DNA from: Nonomuraea candida
Lineage (GTDB): Bacteria; Actinomycetota; Actinomycetes; Streptosporangiales; Streptosporangiaceae
Reading direction: 5' to 3'
Length of the DNA stretch: 64,000 nt
Assembly: GCF_000725485.1 (NCBI RefSeq)
Contig: NZ_JOAG01000004.1
Coordinates: 248,001 to 312,000, forward strand
The translations under genes were made by a program, and so were the position numbers. Position 1 is the first letter of the stretch, and every line of letters begins with the position of its first letter. Under the pieces are notes generated by a model. That model had not been told where the DNA came from. It saw nothing but the letters and a program-made list of their open reading frames with translations, and made no database searches. Shown here piece by piece: positions 45,607-53,892 of the stretch.

Positions 45607-46740
45607 ATGATGAACCAGCACGAGAGCATTCCCGATCTGATGCAAGAGGACACCTTCGAAGTCGTGATGCGCGGCTACAACCGCCGCCAGGTCCACGACT
45701 ACATGATCCGCACCCGTAACCAGATAAGGGATCTGGAAGAGCGGCTGGCACGGGCCATCGAGCAGGCGGAGCAGGGCCGCGTCGAGCTGGCCGAGGCCAG
45801 GCGCCGCATGGTCGAGACGCCCCAGAGTTACGAGGACCTCAGCCCCCGCCTGGCGCAGATCCTCCGGCTCGGAGAGGAGGAGGCCGCGGCCAAGCGCGAG
45901 GACGCCGAGGCCGAGGCCGCCAGCGTGCGCGAGGCGGCCAAGACCGAGTCCGAGCGGCTGCTGACGTCCTCCCGCGAGACCGCCGACAAGATCCTCACCT
46001 CCGCCCAGGCCGAGGCCGAGCGGCGGGTGAGCGAGGCCACGCAGGCCGCCGAGCGCATGCTGGCGCAGGCGGGCAGCGACGCCGAGGAGCAGCTGACGTC
46101 CGCCCGCACGGAGGCGGAGGAGACGCTCAGGAGCGCGCGGGAGGAGGCCGAGCGCACGGTCACCGGCGCGCGCGCCGAGGCCGAGCGGACCGTCACCGGC
46201 GCGCGGGCCGAGGCCGAGCAGACGGTGCAGTCAGCCAACGCCCAGGCCGAGCAGCTCATGGCGGCGGCGCACCACGAGGCCGAGTCGCTGCTGGCCGCCG
46301 CGCACCAGCGGGTCGCCGCGCTGGACGAGCAGGCCGGCCGGCGGGTCGAATACCTCGGCAACACGCACACGGAGGTCGTGCGGCGGCTGAACGAGATCAG
46401 CTCCGTGCTGGCCGACCTCATGCGTAGCGAGGCCAACGCCGGGCCGCTGGTCCCGGAGGCCATCGCGCCGCCGCAGGCCCAGCCGGGCATCTCGGGCCCG
46501 CAGGGCTCCCAGGGGCCACAGGGCCCGCAGAACCCGCAGAACCCGCAGAACCCGCAGAACGAGCAGGACGCCCAGCACCCGCAGCACCCGCAGGGGCCTC
46601 AGGGCGACGGCGGGGACCCCGAGGAGACCGTGCGCGTCATCGTGCACGACGACGCCCAGGAGCCGCCGCAGGCCCGCGAGGAGGGCAGCCCGGACGACAC
46701 CGACGTGAACATCGTCCGGCTGTCGGAGACGCCCAAGTAG
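45607..46740 (+). CDS. DivIVA-domain coiled-coil protein with low-complexity tail
   Basis: 377 residues. The N-terminal DivIVA-type motif is TFEVVMRGYNRRQVHDYMIR. A long coiled coil follows, built of Ala/Glu/Arg repeats (TVTGARAEAERTVTGARAEA, direct DNA repeats at about 46155-46215). The tail is Pro/Gln/Asn-rich (GPQGPQNPQNPQNPQNEQ) and ends in a short conserved-looking VRVIVHDD segment. Such cytoskeletal proteins mark cell poles or organise hyphal tip growth. Starts ATG 45607 and 45610 are equivalent. Followed by 17-bp tandem repeats. Confidence 0.85.
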   Translation: MMNQHESIPDLMQEDTFEVVMRGYNRRQVHDYMIRTRNQIRDLEERLARAIEQAEQGRVELAEARRRMVETPQSYEDLSPRLAQILRLGEEEAAAKREDAEAEAASVREAAKTESERLLTSSRETADKILTSAQAEAERRVSEATQAAERMLAQAGSDAEEQLTSARTEAEETLRSAREEAERTVTGARAEAERTVTGARAEAEQTVQSANAQAEQLMAAAHHEAESLLAAAHQRVAALDEQAGRRVEYLGNTHTEVVRRLNEISSVLADLMRSEANAGPLVPEAIAPPQAQPGISGPQGSQGPQGPQNPQNPQNPQNEQDAQHPQHPQGPQGDGGDPEETVRVIVHDDAQEPPQAREEGSPDDTDVNIVRLSETPK

Positions 46741-46779
46741 CCCCTTGACGCCCGGAGTCTCATGACGCCCGGAGCCCCT

Positions 46780-46847
46780 TGACGGCTCTGGCCCCGTGAC
46801 GGCTCTGGCCCCGTGACGGCTCTGGCCCCGTGACGGCTCTGGCCCCG
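46780..46847. repeat. Four 17-bp tandem repeats
   Basis: tgacggctctggccccg occurs four times in direct succession (46780, 46797, 46814, 46831). It lies 40 bases after the DivIVA-like gene in non-coding sequence. The gene-free stretch continues to 47077 with nothing recognisable. Confidence 0.9.
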
Positions 46848-47077
46848 TGACGCCCGCGGGCCGAGGTCACGCCACCGAGGTGACCTCCGCCCGCGAGCCG
46901 TGGCGGGGTCCGCGAACGCGCGGATCGGGAGCGGAAGCCCCCGCCCCCGATAGGGTCGGAGACTTCCGCGTTCGTGGCCCCTCCACTTTGGGGGCCCGGT
47001 GCCGGGGCCGCCGAGACGCTGGACCCGGCACCGGGCTGCTTCTGGGACGCCGGCCGGGGAACGCTCCACGGCCCGCG

Positions 47078-47320
47078 TCACGGAGGTGCGGGGCCGGTGC
47101 GCCAGGCATGCCGCTCACCGATCCGCCTCTCCTGTTCCCGGAGCCGGTCGCGCAGGCCGTCCGGGTCGTCCGCGTCGATGGTCATCGCACATCCGGCATC
47201 GCGCTGCGCCGCGCTGAGCGGATGGTGTCTCGTGGCCCACCAGCGGCCGGCATCGCTCCGCCAGATGGTCCACTGGGGGTGGTCCCGGGCGATCTCGGCG
47301 AGCTGCCGATCCAAGGACAT
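47078..47320 (-). CDS. Small conserved protein with WRSDAGRWWATR motif
   Basis: 80 residues. LAEIARDHPQWTIWRSDAGR and WWATRHHPLS form the conserved core; the C-terminal part is charged and helical. Proteins like this occur in multiple copies in Streptosporangiaceae, usually near a regulator. aaggtgg lies 7 bases before ATG 47320. A TCTCTAGAGAA palindrome lies 60 bases upstream and recurs upstream of the GntR gene, so this is its probable target. Function unknown. Confidence 0.75.
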   Translation of the reverse strand: MSLDRQLAEIARDHPQWTIWRSDAGRWWATRHHPLSAAQRDAGCAMTIDADDPDGLRDRLREQERRIGERHAWRTGPAPP

Positions 47321-47379
47321 CGTCGTCCACCTTTCCCGGGCCCCCAGGCGAGGTTCCATCTCTTCGAAGATGCGCCACC

Positions 47380-47391
47380 TCTCTAGAGAAT
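47380..47391. promoter_or_regulatory. Putative GntR operator upstream of the small gene
   Basis: tctctagaga (47380-47389) is a perfect 10-bp palindrome followed by at. A related tctccagagaa lies at 48217-48227 before the GntR gene. A further perfect palindrome, tcttcgaaga, is at 47361-47370. Confidence 0.6.
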
Positions 47392-47427
47392 TCAATGATC
47401 GTGACGGACAGGTTCCTATCGCCTCAA

Positions 47428-48180
47428 TCAGGCATCGAAGTCGTACTGGAGTACGTACGCGGCGGAGTCCAGGACCATCTCGTTGACCTCGACCGGCAGG
47501 CCGCCGGCCGTGTACGCGGTGCGCGCGATCACGATCACGGGCGTGCCCGCGGGCAGGTCGAGCAGCCCTGACTCGACCGGCGCCGGCATGCGGGCCCGCA
47601 CCTCCTCGGTGAAGTGGGCGGGGGGCAGGCCCAGGTCGCTGAGCCGAGCGTAGACGCCGCCCGGCCCGGTGTCGGCGAGGGTGATCGCGCTGCCCTCGAC
47701 CAGATGGGCGGGGAAGGAGGAGGTGGCCAGCTGCACGGGCCTGGTGTCCACCGAGTAGCGGCGCCGGCGCACCCACACCTCACCGCTGTCCAGGATGCCG
47801 GCCACCTCCTCGCTGGCTCGCTCCAACGTGACCTCTAAGTGATCGACGACGAACGGGCGGCCCCTCGTGTCGGCCTCCCAGATGGCCCGTCCCTGGCCCC
47901 ACTGCTCTCGTGACAGACGGCGCGAGCCGTGCCTGCGAATCGGTTTGAACAGCCGCACGTAAACCCCCGAACCTCGTCTGGGCACCGCCAGCCCTTCGTT
48001 GATCAGTACGGCAAGCGCCTGCCTGGCGGTGGCTCGTGCGATTGCGTGTTCGGCCATAAGCGCGTTCTCGCCCGGCAGTCGGTCCCCGTCGCGCAACTCG
48101 CCGGCGAGAATCCGGGCGCGGAGACCGTCGGCGATGCGTCGATAGATAGGGGGCTCGTGGGGTACCGGGGATTCAGACAA
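47428..48180 (-). CDS. GntR family regulator, HutC/UTRA type
   Basis: 250 residues. The winged HTH is YRRIADGLRARILAGELRDG continuing RLPGENALMAEHAIARATAR, and the UTRA ligand domain has WEADTRGRPFVVDHLEVTLE to VIVIARTAYTAGGLPVEVNE. TTG 48180 is the start, with gagggtgatc before it. A tctccagagaa site sits about 40 bases upstream and another before the next small gene, suggesting that it represses both. Ligand unknown. Confidence 0.87.
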   Translation of the reverse strand: MSESPVPHEPPIYRRIADGLRARILAGELRDGDRLPGENALMAEHAIARATARQALAVLINEGLAVPRRGSGVYVRLFKPIRRHGSRRLSREQWGQGRAIWEADTRGRPFVVDHLEVTLERASEEVAGILDSGEVWVRRRRYSVDTRPVQLATSSFPAHLVEGSAITLADTGPGGVYARLSDLGLPPAHFTEEVRARMPAPVESGLLDLPAGTPVIVIARTAYTAGGLPVEVNEMVLDSAAYVLQYDFDA

Positions 48181-48216
48181 CTTTGATCACCCTCTGTCAC
48201 CAACCAGGTTGTGGCG

Positions 48217-48227
48217 TCTCCAGAGAA
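48217..48227. promoter_or_regulatory. Putative GntR operator upstream of its own gene
   Basis: tctccagagaa matches the palindrome at 47380-47391 at 10 of 11 positions. Confidence 0.55.
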
Positions 48228-48321
48228 CTTGCCCCGTCTTGTCCACGATCGCACAGAAGAACGGCTTGGTCGCGGGCGGATTTTGAGAGGATCGTGCCCG
48301 AGTGGTGAATTCGACGATGTT

Positions 48322-48876
48322 TTAGCGGTCCGTAACCATGGCGGGGTCCTGGCCGCTATGCCGCCCGGCCCACCAGCGGCGAGTAACCAAAGCGAAGATC
48401 ACCGCGCCTGCGGTGTTGAGGAGGACGTCGTCCACGGAGGAGAAGCGGCCCAGGCGCAGGGCGTACTGGAGCGCTTCGACCAGGACCGAAAATGCCGCCG
48501 CGACCGCCGCAACGCGGGCCGTCGAGGACATCGCGCGGCTGCGTACCGGCAGCAGTGCGCCGAGCGCGGCGAGCACCAGCAGATTGCCCCCGACCTGCAC
48601 CGTCACCGCCTCCCAGCCGGCCCCGGCCAGGCCCGCGAGGTCGGCGAGCGGCACGAGGCCGACTCCGGCCGGCCCCGGCGCGGGCGTGAGGATCATCCAC
48701 ACCCAGGGCGCGGTGCCCACCACGATGCCGACGTCGGCGATCGCGGTGCGCAGGGGCGCGGGACGGCCGGCGCGGACGCGGAGCCGGAAGAGCAGCACGA
48801 TCGCCGGCAGGGCCACAAAGAGCGCAAAAGTACCAGCAATAATGACGTATCCCCACAATTCCCACGTCCGCGCCAT
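48322..48876 (-). CDS. VanZ family membrane protein
   Basis: 184 residues. VanZ-type membrane helices: YVIIAGTFALFVALPAIVLL, IADVGIVVGTAPWVWMIL, VGGNLLVLAALGALLPV, and the signature SVLVEALQYALRLGRFSSVD followed by DVLLNTAGAVIFALV. VanZ-like proteins affect glycopeptide tolerance or membrane proteins of unknown roles. ATG 48876 is the first Met. No van cluster is present. Confidence 0.85.
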   Translation of the reverse strand: MARTWELWGYVIIAGTFALFVALPAIVLLFRLRVRAGRPAPLRTAIADVGIVVGTAPWVWMILTPAPGPAGVGLVPLADLAGLAGAGWEAVTVQVGGNLLVLAALGALLPVRSRAMSSTARVAAVAAAFSVLVEALQYALRLGRFSSVDDVLLNTAGAVIFALVTRRWWAGRHSGQDPAMVTDR

Positions 48877-48930
48877 GGGGCCAGAATGGCGGATGATCTA
48901 GGGGTACCGGAAGCTGTCCTTCCGGACAGG

Positions 48931-49635
48931 TCACCGGACGGGCAGGTGCTCCTCCAGGAAGGCCAGCGCCACCTCCCAGGCGCGCGCCGCCGGCTCCGGC
49001 TGGTGGAACATGGGCGACTCGCTGTTGTGGAAGGCGTGCCCGGCCTCCTCCTCGACGTGCACGACCACGTTCGGCCTGCCCTCGGCCGCCTTCTCCACGG
49101 CGGCCACCCGCTCCCGCGGGATGTACGGGTCATCGCCCCCGAACACCAGCAGCAGCGGCGCCGCGATGCGCTCCATCAGCCCCGTCGCGTCGGGGACGGC
49201 CGAGCCGTAGAAGGACAGCACCGCGTCCAGCTCGAACTGGGTGGCCAGCATGTAGTCCACCGAGCCGCCCAGGCAGAAGCCGAGCGCGCCCACCCCGTCG
49301 CGCACCTCGGGCAGCCGGCGCAGGTGCGACACGGTCAGCGCGCAGTCGGCCACGCCCTGCGCCACGTCGAAGCGCTGCGACAGCTCGATCGCGGCCGCCG
49401 TGCCCTCGGGCGTGTGCTCGGCGATCCAATGGGGCTCAAGGCGCCAGAACAGGTCGGGCGCGGCCACCACGTAACCACGCGAGGCCAGCTCGATCGCGAC
49501 CTTCTCGATGTAGGGGCCCACGCCGTAGATCTCCTGCACCAGGAGGATTCCGGGGCCGGTCTCGGCGTCGGGCAGCCACACCGCGGCGTCGAAGGAGCCG
49601 TCGTGGGCGGTGATTCGGTCTGTACGGGTCCTCAT
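48931..49635 (-). CDS. Dienelactone hydrolase family protein
   Basis: 234 residues, alpha/beta-hydrolase. The nucleophile is Cys in GALGFCLGGSVDYML, with Asp in FGGDDPYIPRER and His in EEEAGHAFHNSES: the Cys-Asp-His triad of dienelactone hydrolases. It typically opens dienelactones in aromatic degradation. It is divergent from the 3-hydroxyanthranilate operon, which may be chance or may add a lactone step; the meta-cleavage route itself does not need one. ATG 49635 has ggtgg 4-5 bases upstream. Confidence 0.87.
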   Translation of the reverse strand: MRTRTDRITAHDGSFDAAVWLPDAETGPGILLVQEIYGVGPYIEKVAIELASRGYVVAAPDLFWRLEPHWIAEHTPEGTAAAIELSQRFDVAQGVADCALTVSHLRRLPEVRDGVGALGFCLGGSVDYMLATQFELDAVLSFYGSAVPDATGLMERIAAPLLLVFGGDDPYIPRERVAAVEKAAEGRPNVVVHVEEEAGHAFHNSESPMFHQPEPAARAWEVALAFLEEHLPVR

Positions 49636-49776
49636 GTCCACCAGCATCGCGCATGGCGCGCGCCGCGATCCGGCGAGACGATGCGATCGGAGGTCCGCGT
49701 GTCTCGGAACTTCCTGTTGTCCCCGAGCGGCACGGCGATCTATACCGGGAAGTGAGGGAGAGATGAGGAGACTGTT

Positions 49777-51186
49777 GTGCTGACCCATTTCATCGGTGGC
49801 GAGCCGGTGGTCGCGGGCAAGGCGTTCCCCGTCCACGACCCGGTCACCGGAGCGGTGGTCAGACAGGCCTGCGAGGCCGATCCCGAGGTGGTCGACCGGG
49901 CGGTGCGCGCGGCCAGGCAGGCGGCCCGCGACTGGGCGGCGATGCCCGTCGGCGAGCGCGCCGGATGGATGCGGCGGCTGGCCGAGGGCATCGAGGCGCG
50001 CTTCGACGACCTGGTGGCGGCCGAGATCGCCGACACCGGCAAGCCGCTCGACCAGACGCGCACGCTCGACATCCCCCGCGGCATCGCCAACTTCCGCGCC
50101 TTCGCCGAGATCGCCTCCCAGCGGCCGGAGGACGCCTTCCACCTGCCGGGCGTGCTCAGCTACACCGTGCGCCGGCCGCTCGGCGTGATCGCGGTGATCG
50201 TCCCGTGGAACCTGCCGTTCCTGCTGATGACCTGGAAGCTGGCGCCCGCGCTCGTCTCCGGCAACACCGTCGTCGTCAAGCCGTCGGAGCACACGCCCGG
50301 CTCCGCCGCCGTGTTCGCCGAGCTCTGCGCCGAGGTGGGCCTGCCGCCCGGCGTCGTCAACGTCATCTTCGGGCACGGCCCCGCCGGCCAGCTCCTCGTC
50401 GAGCACCCGGGGGTGGACGCGGTGACGTTCACCGGCTCCACCGCCACGGGCACGGCGATCATGAAGTCGGTGGCCGACCGGGTCAAGCGGATCTCGTTCG
50501 AGCTGGGCGGCAAGAACGCGGGGCTGGTCTTCGAGGACGGCGACCTCGGCAAGGCGGTCGAGGGCGCGGTGAAGTCGGTCTTCACCAACGGCGGCCAGGT
50601 CTGCCTGTGCACCGAGCGCCTGTACGTGCAGCGCCCCGTCTTCGAGGAGTTCTGCGCCGCTCTGGCCGCCCGGGCCCAGGAGATCGTGCCGCAGCCCATG
50701 ATCTCCGCCGAGCACCGCGAGAAGGTGCTCTCCTACTACGCCCTGGCCCGCTCGGAGGGAGCCAAGGTGCTGGCGGGAGGCGGTGTCCCCGCGTTCGGTG
50801 ATCATCGTGACGCCGGATATTTCGTGGAGCCGACGGTCGTGACAGGCTTGTCGGAATGGTCCAGGTTCAACCGGGAAGAGATCTTCGGCCCCGTGTGCCA
50901 TGTGGCGCCGTTCGACAGCGAGGCCGAGGCGATCGACCTGGCCAACGGCAGCGAGTACGGCCTGGCCGCCACCGTCTGGACCACCAACCTGGACCGCGCC
51001 CACCGGGTGGCCCAGCGCCTGGAGGCCGGGCTCGTCTGGGTCAACACGTGGTACCTGCGCGACCTGCGCACCCCGTTCGGCGGCGTGAAGCTGTCGGGCA
51101 TCGGCAGGGAGGGCGGCACCAGGTCACTCGACTTCTACTCTGAACCCACCACGATCACCATCAAACTGGAGCAGCCCGATGTATGA
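49777..51186 (+). CDS. Aldehyde dehydrogenase, probably 2-aminomuconate 6-semialdehyde dehydrogenase
   Basis: 469 residues, NAD-dependent ALDH family. The catalytic Cys is in GGQVCLCTERL, the general base Glu in SFELGGKNA, and the N-terminal motif is VIVPWNLPFLLMTWKLAPAL. It lies first in the operon with NbaC- and NbaD-like enzymes, so its likely substrate is 2-aminomuconate semialdehyde (an NbaE role). GTG 49777 has gaggag 6 bases before it. The next gene begins inside its last codons. Confidence 0.9.
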   Translation: MLTHFIGGEPVVAGKAFPVHDPVTGAVVRQACEADPEVVDRAVRAARQAARDWAAMPVGERAGWMRRLAEGIEARFDDLVAAEIADTGKPLDQTRTLDIPRGIANFRAFAEIASQRPEDAFHLPGVLSYTVRRPLGVIAVIVPWNLPFLLMTWKLAPALVSGNTVVVKPSEHTPGSAAVFAELCAEVGLPPGVVNVIFGHGPAGQLLVEHPGVDAVTFTGSTATGTAIMKSVADRVKRISFELGGKNAGLVFEDGDLGKAVEGAVKSVFTNGGQVCLCTERLYVQRPVFEEFCAALAARAQEIVPQPMISAEHREKVLSYYALARSEGAKVLAGGGVPAFGDHRDAGYFVEPTVVTGLSEWSRFNREEIFGPVCHVAPFDSEAEAIDLANGSEYGLAATVWTTNLDRAHRVAQRLEAGLVWVNTWYLRDLRTPFGGVKLSGIGREGGTRSLDFYSEPTTITIKLEQPDV

Positions 51187-51976
51187 CGAATGGTCCCAGG
51201 CGGTGGACACGCACGCCCAGGCGGCGGACCGGCTGGCCGAGGCCGCGCGCACCGGCAAGCCCTGCGCGCCGATCAGGGACCTGGTGGGCACGGCGGCCGA
51301 CGCGTACGCCGTACAGGAGATCAACACCCGGCGGGCCGTGGAGGCCGGGCGCAGGCCGGTCGGCCGGAAGATCGGCATGACCAACCGGCTCGTGCAGCAG
51401 AAGTTCGGCATCGACCAGCCCGACTTCGGCACGTTGTTCGCCGACAGGTCCTACCGCGACGGCCTGCCGATCCCGGTTGGGGAGTTCCTGCAGCCGCGCG
51501 CCGAGGCGGAGGTCGCGCTGGTGCTCGGCGCCGACCTGGAGGGCGGCCCCTTCACGGTGGCCGACGTGCTGCGCGCGGTGGACTTCGCGCTGGCGGCCAT
51601 CGAGATCGCCGACTCGCGCATCGCCGACTGGGACATCACCCTGGCCGACACGATCGCGGACAACGCCTCGGCCGGCGCGTTCGTGCTGGGCAACACGCCC
51701 GTCCCGCTGCTCGGGCTGGACCTGCGGGCGGCCGCCATGACGATGACGCGCAACGGGGAGGAGGTCTCGACCGGCTCCGGCGCCGACTGCCTGGGCGGCC
51801 CGCTCAACGCCGCCGTCTGGCTGGCCACCCGGCTGGGCCGCTCCGGCGCCCCGCTGCGCGCCGGCGACGTGGTGCTCACCGGGGCGCTCGGGCCGGTCGT
51901 GCCCGTCGAGCCCGGCGACGTGTTCGAGGCGCGGATCGGCGGGCTCGGCTCGGTGCGGGCGGTGTTCGGCCCGTGA
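51179..51976 (+). CDS. 2-oxopent-4-enoate hydratase / 4-oxalocrotonate decarboxylase family enzyme
   Basis: 265 residues, FAA-hydrolase-like fold. Signatures are [60 protein letters not shown] and [16 protein letters not shown]. Members either hydrate 2-oxopent-4-enoate or decarboxylate 4-oxalocrotonate (NbaG role); in this operon the decarboxylase is more likely since it follows an aminomuconate deaminase step. ATG 51179 overlaps the ALDH stop by 8 bases. The following gene overlaps it by gtga. Confidence 0.87.
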   Translation: MYDEWSQAVDTHAQAADRLAEAARTGKPCAPIRDLVGTAADAYAVQEINTRRAVEAGRRPVGRKIGMTNRLVQQKFGIDQPDFGTLFADRSYRDGLPIPVGEFLQPRAEAEVALVLGADLEGGPFTVADVLRAVDFALAAIEIADSRIADWDITLADTIADNASAGAFVLGNTPVPLLGLDLRAAAMTMTRNGEEVSTGSGADCLGGPLNAAVWLATRLGRSGAPLRAGDVVLTGALGPVVPVEPGDVFEARIGGLGSVRAVFGP

Positions 51977-52398
51977 GACCCACGGCCATGCGCGTGCCCG
52001 GCAAGGCCACGCCCCGCGGCAGGTTTCCGCACGTGAAGCGGGCCGGCGACTTCCTGTACGTCTCGGGCACGAGCTGCCGCCGCCACGACGACACGTTCGT
52101 GGGCGTCGAGGTGGACAAGTACGGTGTGACGAACCTCGACATCCGCGCCCAGACCAGGGCGGTCATCGAGAACATCGGCGACATCCTCAAGGCCGCGGGC
52201 GGCTCGCTGGCCGATCTGGTGCAGATCACCGCCTATCTGGTGAACATGAACGACTTCAAGGGCTACAACGAGGTCTACGCGGAGTTCTTCGACGAGGAGG
52301 GGCCGACCAGGACCACGGTCGCGGTGCACCAGCTTCCGCACCCGCACCTGCTCATCGAGATGCAAGCCGTCGCCTACCACCCCCAGGAGCGAACGTGA
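51973..52398 (+). CDS. RidA-family protein, likely 2-aminomuconate deaminase
   Basis: 141 residues, YjgF/RidA trimer fold. [20 protein letters not shown], then [39 protein letters not shown] and [15 protein letters not shown] are family landmarks, including the conserved Arg-adjacent Glu at the end. In this operon context it should act on 2-aminomuconate to give 4-oxalocrotonate (NbaF role). GTG 51973 overlaps the stop of the previous gene; ATG 51988 is an alternative. The next gene overlaps it by gtga. Confidence 0.87.
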   Translation: MRPTAMRVPGKATPRGRFPHVKRAGDFLYVSGTSCRRHDDTFVGVEVDKYGVTNLDIRAQTRAVIENIGDILKAAGGSLADLVQITAYLVNMNDFKGYNEVYAEFFDEEGPTRTTVAVHQLPHPHLLIEMQAVAYHPQERT

Positions 52399-52910
52399 TA
52401 CCCCCCATCGACTTCACCAAGTGGATCGACGAGCACGCCCACCTGCTCAAGCCGCCCGTCGGCAACAAGGTGGTCTTCGAGGGGGCGGACGACTTCATCG
52501 TGATGGTGGTCGGCGGGCCCAACTCCCGGACCGACTTCCACGTGGACCCGTACGAAGAGCTGTTCTACCAGGTGCGCGGCAACATGCACGTCAACGTCGT
52601 CACCGAGGACGGCCCCGGCACCGTGCACATCCGCGAGGGCCAGATGTGGCTGCTGCCGGCGCGCGTGCCGCACTCGCCGCAGCGGCCGGAGGCCGGCTCG
52701 GTGGGGCTGGTGGTGGAGCGCATCCGGCCGGAGGGCGAGCTGGAGAAGTTCCAGTGGTACTGCCCGCGCTGCGCCGCGCTCGTGCACGAGGTCGAGCTGC
52801 AGGTGCGCGACATCGTCAAGGACCTGCCGCCGGTCTTCGAGGCGTTCTACGGCGACGAGCGGGCCCGCACCTGCGGCCGGTGCGGCGCCCTGCATCCTGG
52901 CAAGGGCTAG
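52395..52910 (+). CDS. nbaC: 3-hydroxyanthranilate 3,4-dioxygenase
   Basis: 171 residues, a cupin extradiol dioxygenase. It opens 3-hydroxyanthranilate to 2-amino-3-carboxymuconate semialdehyde. Iron ligands: His in [12 protein letters not shown], Glu in the same motif, and His in [10 protein letters not shown]. The C-terminal rubredoxin-like metal site has CPRC and CGRC. Substrate-binding features are typical of bacterial NbaC. GTG 52395 overlaps the deaminase stop; caggag precedes it. The next gene begins directly after its stop. Confidence 0.93.
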   Translation: MIPPIDFTKWIDEHAHLLKPPVGNKVVFEGADDFIVMVVGGPNSRTDFHVDPYEELFYQVRGNMHVNVVTEDGPGTVHIREGQMWLLPARVPHSPQRPEAGSVGLVVERIRPEGELEKFQWYCPRCAALVHEVELQVRDIVKDLPPVFEAFYGDERARTCGRCGALHPGKG

Positions 52911-53879
52911 ATGGTCATCGACGTCCACACGCACCACGTGCCCAGGGGCTGGCCCGAGCTGGGCTGGCCCGGGGCGCCCAGGCTGCGGGTCGAGTCCGAG
53001 CGCGAGGCGATGATCCTCGTCGGCGACCGCGAGTTCCGCCGGATCCAGGACGACTGCTGGGACCCGGAGGTCCGGCTCGCCCGGATGGCCGCCGACGGCG
53101 TGGACCGGCAGGTGGTCTCGCCCACGCCCGTCTTCTTCGGCTACGACCGGCCGGCCGCGCAGGGCGTGCGGATCGCCGAGGTCTTCAACGACCTGGCGCT
53201 GGAGATCTGCCGCGACCCGCGGCTGATCCCGTTCTGCCAGGTGCCGCTGCAGGACCCCGACCTGGCCTGCGCCGAGCTCGACCGGTGCCTGGCCGCCGGC
53301 CACCGGGGCGTGGAGATCGGCAACCACGTCGGCGACCGCGACCTCGACGACCCCGGGGTGGTGCAGTTCCTCCAGCACTGCGCGGAAAGGAACGTTCCCG
53401 TCTTCGTGCACCCGTGGGACATGCCCGCGGGGCCGCGCGTCTCGCGGTGGATGGCCCAGTGGCTGGTGGGCATGCCGGCGGAGACGCACCTGTCCATCCT
53501 GGCGATGATCCTCGGCGGCGTGTTCGACCGCGTGCCGGACACGTTGCGGATCTGCTTCGCGCACGGCGGCGGCTCGTTCGCCTTCTGGCTCGGCCGGTTC
53601 GAGAACGCCTGGCACCGCAGGCACGACCTGGTCGGCGTCTCCGAACGGCCGCCGTCCCACTACCTCGGCAGGTTCAGCGTCGACTCTGCCGTCTTCGACG
53701 AGCGCGCGCTGCGGCTGCTCGTCGACACTCTCGGGGAGGACCACGTGATGCTCGGCAGCGACTTTCCCTATCCGCTCGGCGAGTCACCCGCGGGTGACCT
53801 GATCCGGCGCGCCCCCTTCCTGTCCGGCACGGCCCGCGCCAAGCTGCTCGCAGCCAACGCCGAGGCGTTCCTGGGCTGA
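52911..53879 (+). CDS. nbaD: 2-amino-3-carboxymuconate 6-semialdehyde decarboxylase (ACMSD)
   Basis: 322 residues, amidohydrolase TIM barrel. It removes the carboxyl group to give 2-aminomuconate semialdehyde and so keeps carbon from making quinolinate. Zinc ligands: HTH at the N-terminus (VHTHHVP), His in VFVHPWDMP, and Asp in MLGSDFPYPLGES. LSILAMILGGVFDRVPDTLR and FAHGGGSFAFWLGR are family motifs. Length is normal. ATG 52911 follows directly on the nbaC stop. Confidence 0.92.
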   Translation: MVIDVHTHHVPRGWPELGWPGAPRLRVESEREAMILVGDREFRRIQDDCWDPEVRLARMAADGVDRQVVSPTPVFFGYDRPAAQGVRIAEVFNDLALEICRDPRLIPFCQVPLQDPDLACAELDRCLAAGHRGVEIGNHVGDRDLDDPGVVQFLQHCAERNVPVFVHPWDMPAGPRVSRWMAQWLVGMPAETHLSILAMILGGVFDRVPDTLRICFAHGGGSFAFWLGRFENAWHRRHDLVGVSERPPSHYLGRFSVDSAVFDERALRLLVDTLGEDHVMLGSDFPYPLGESPAGDLIRRAPFLSGTARAKLLAANAEAFLG

Positions 53880-53892
53880 AGGGAGCTCCCCC

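Noticed and set aside
48931..49635. Dienelactone hydrolase as part of the kynurenine operon
   Set aside because: It is on the opposite strand and the meta-cleavage route has no dienelactone; a link is only possible, not shown.
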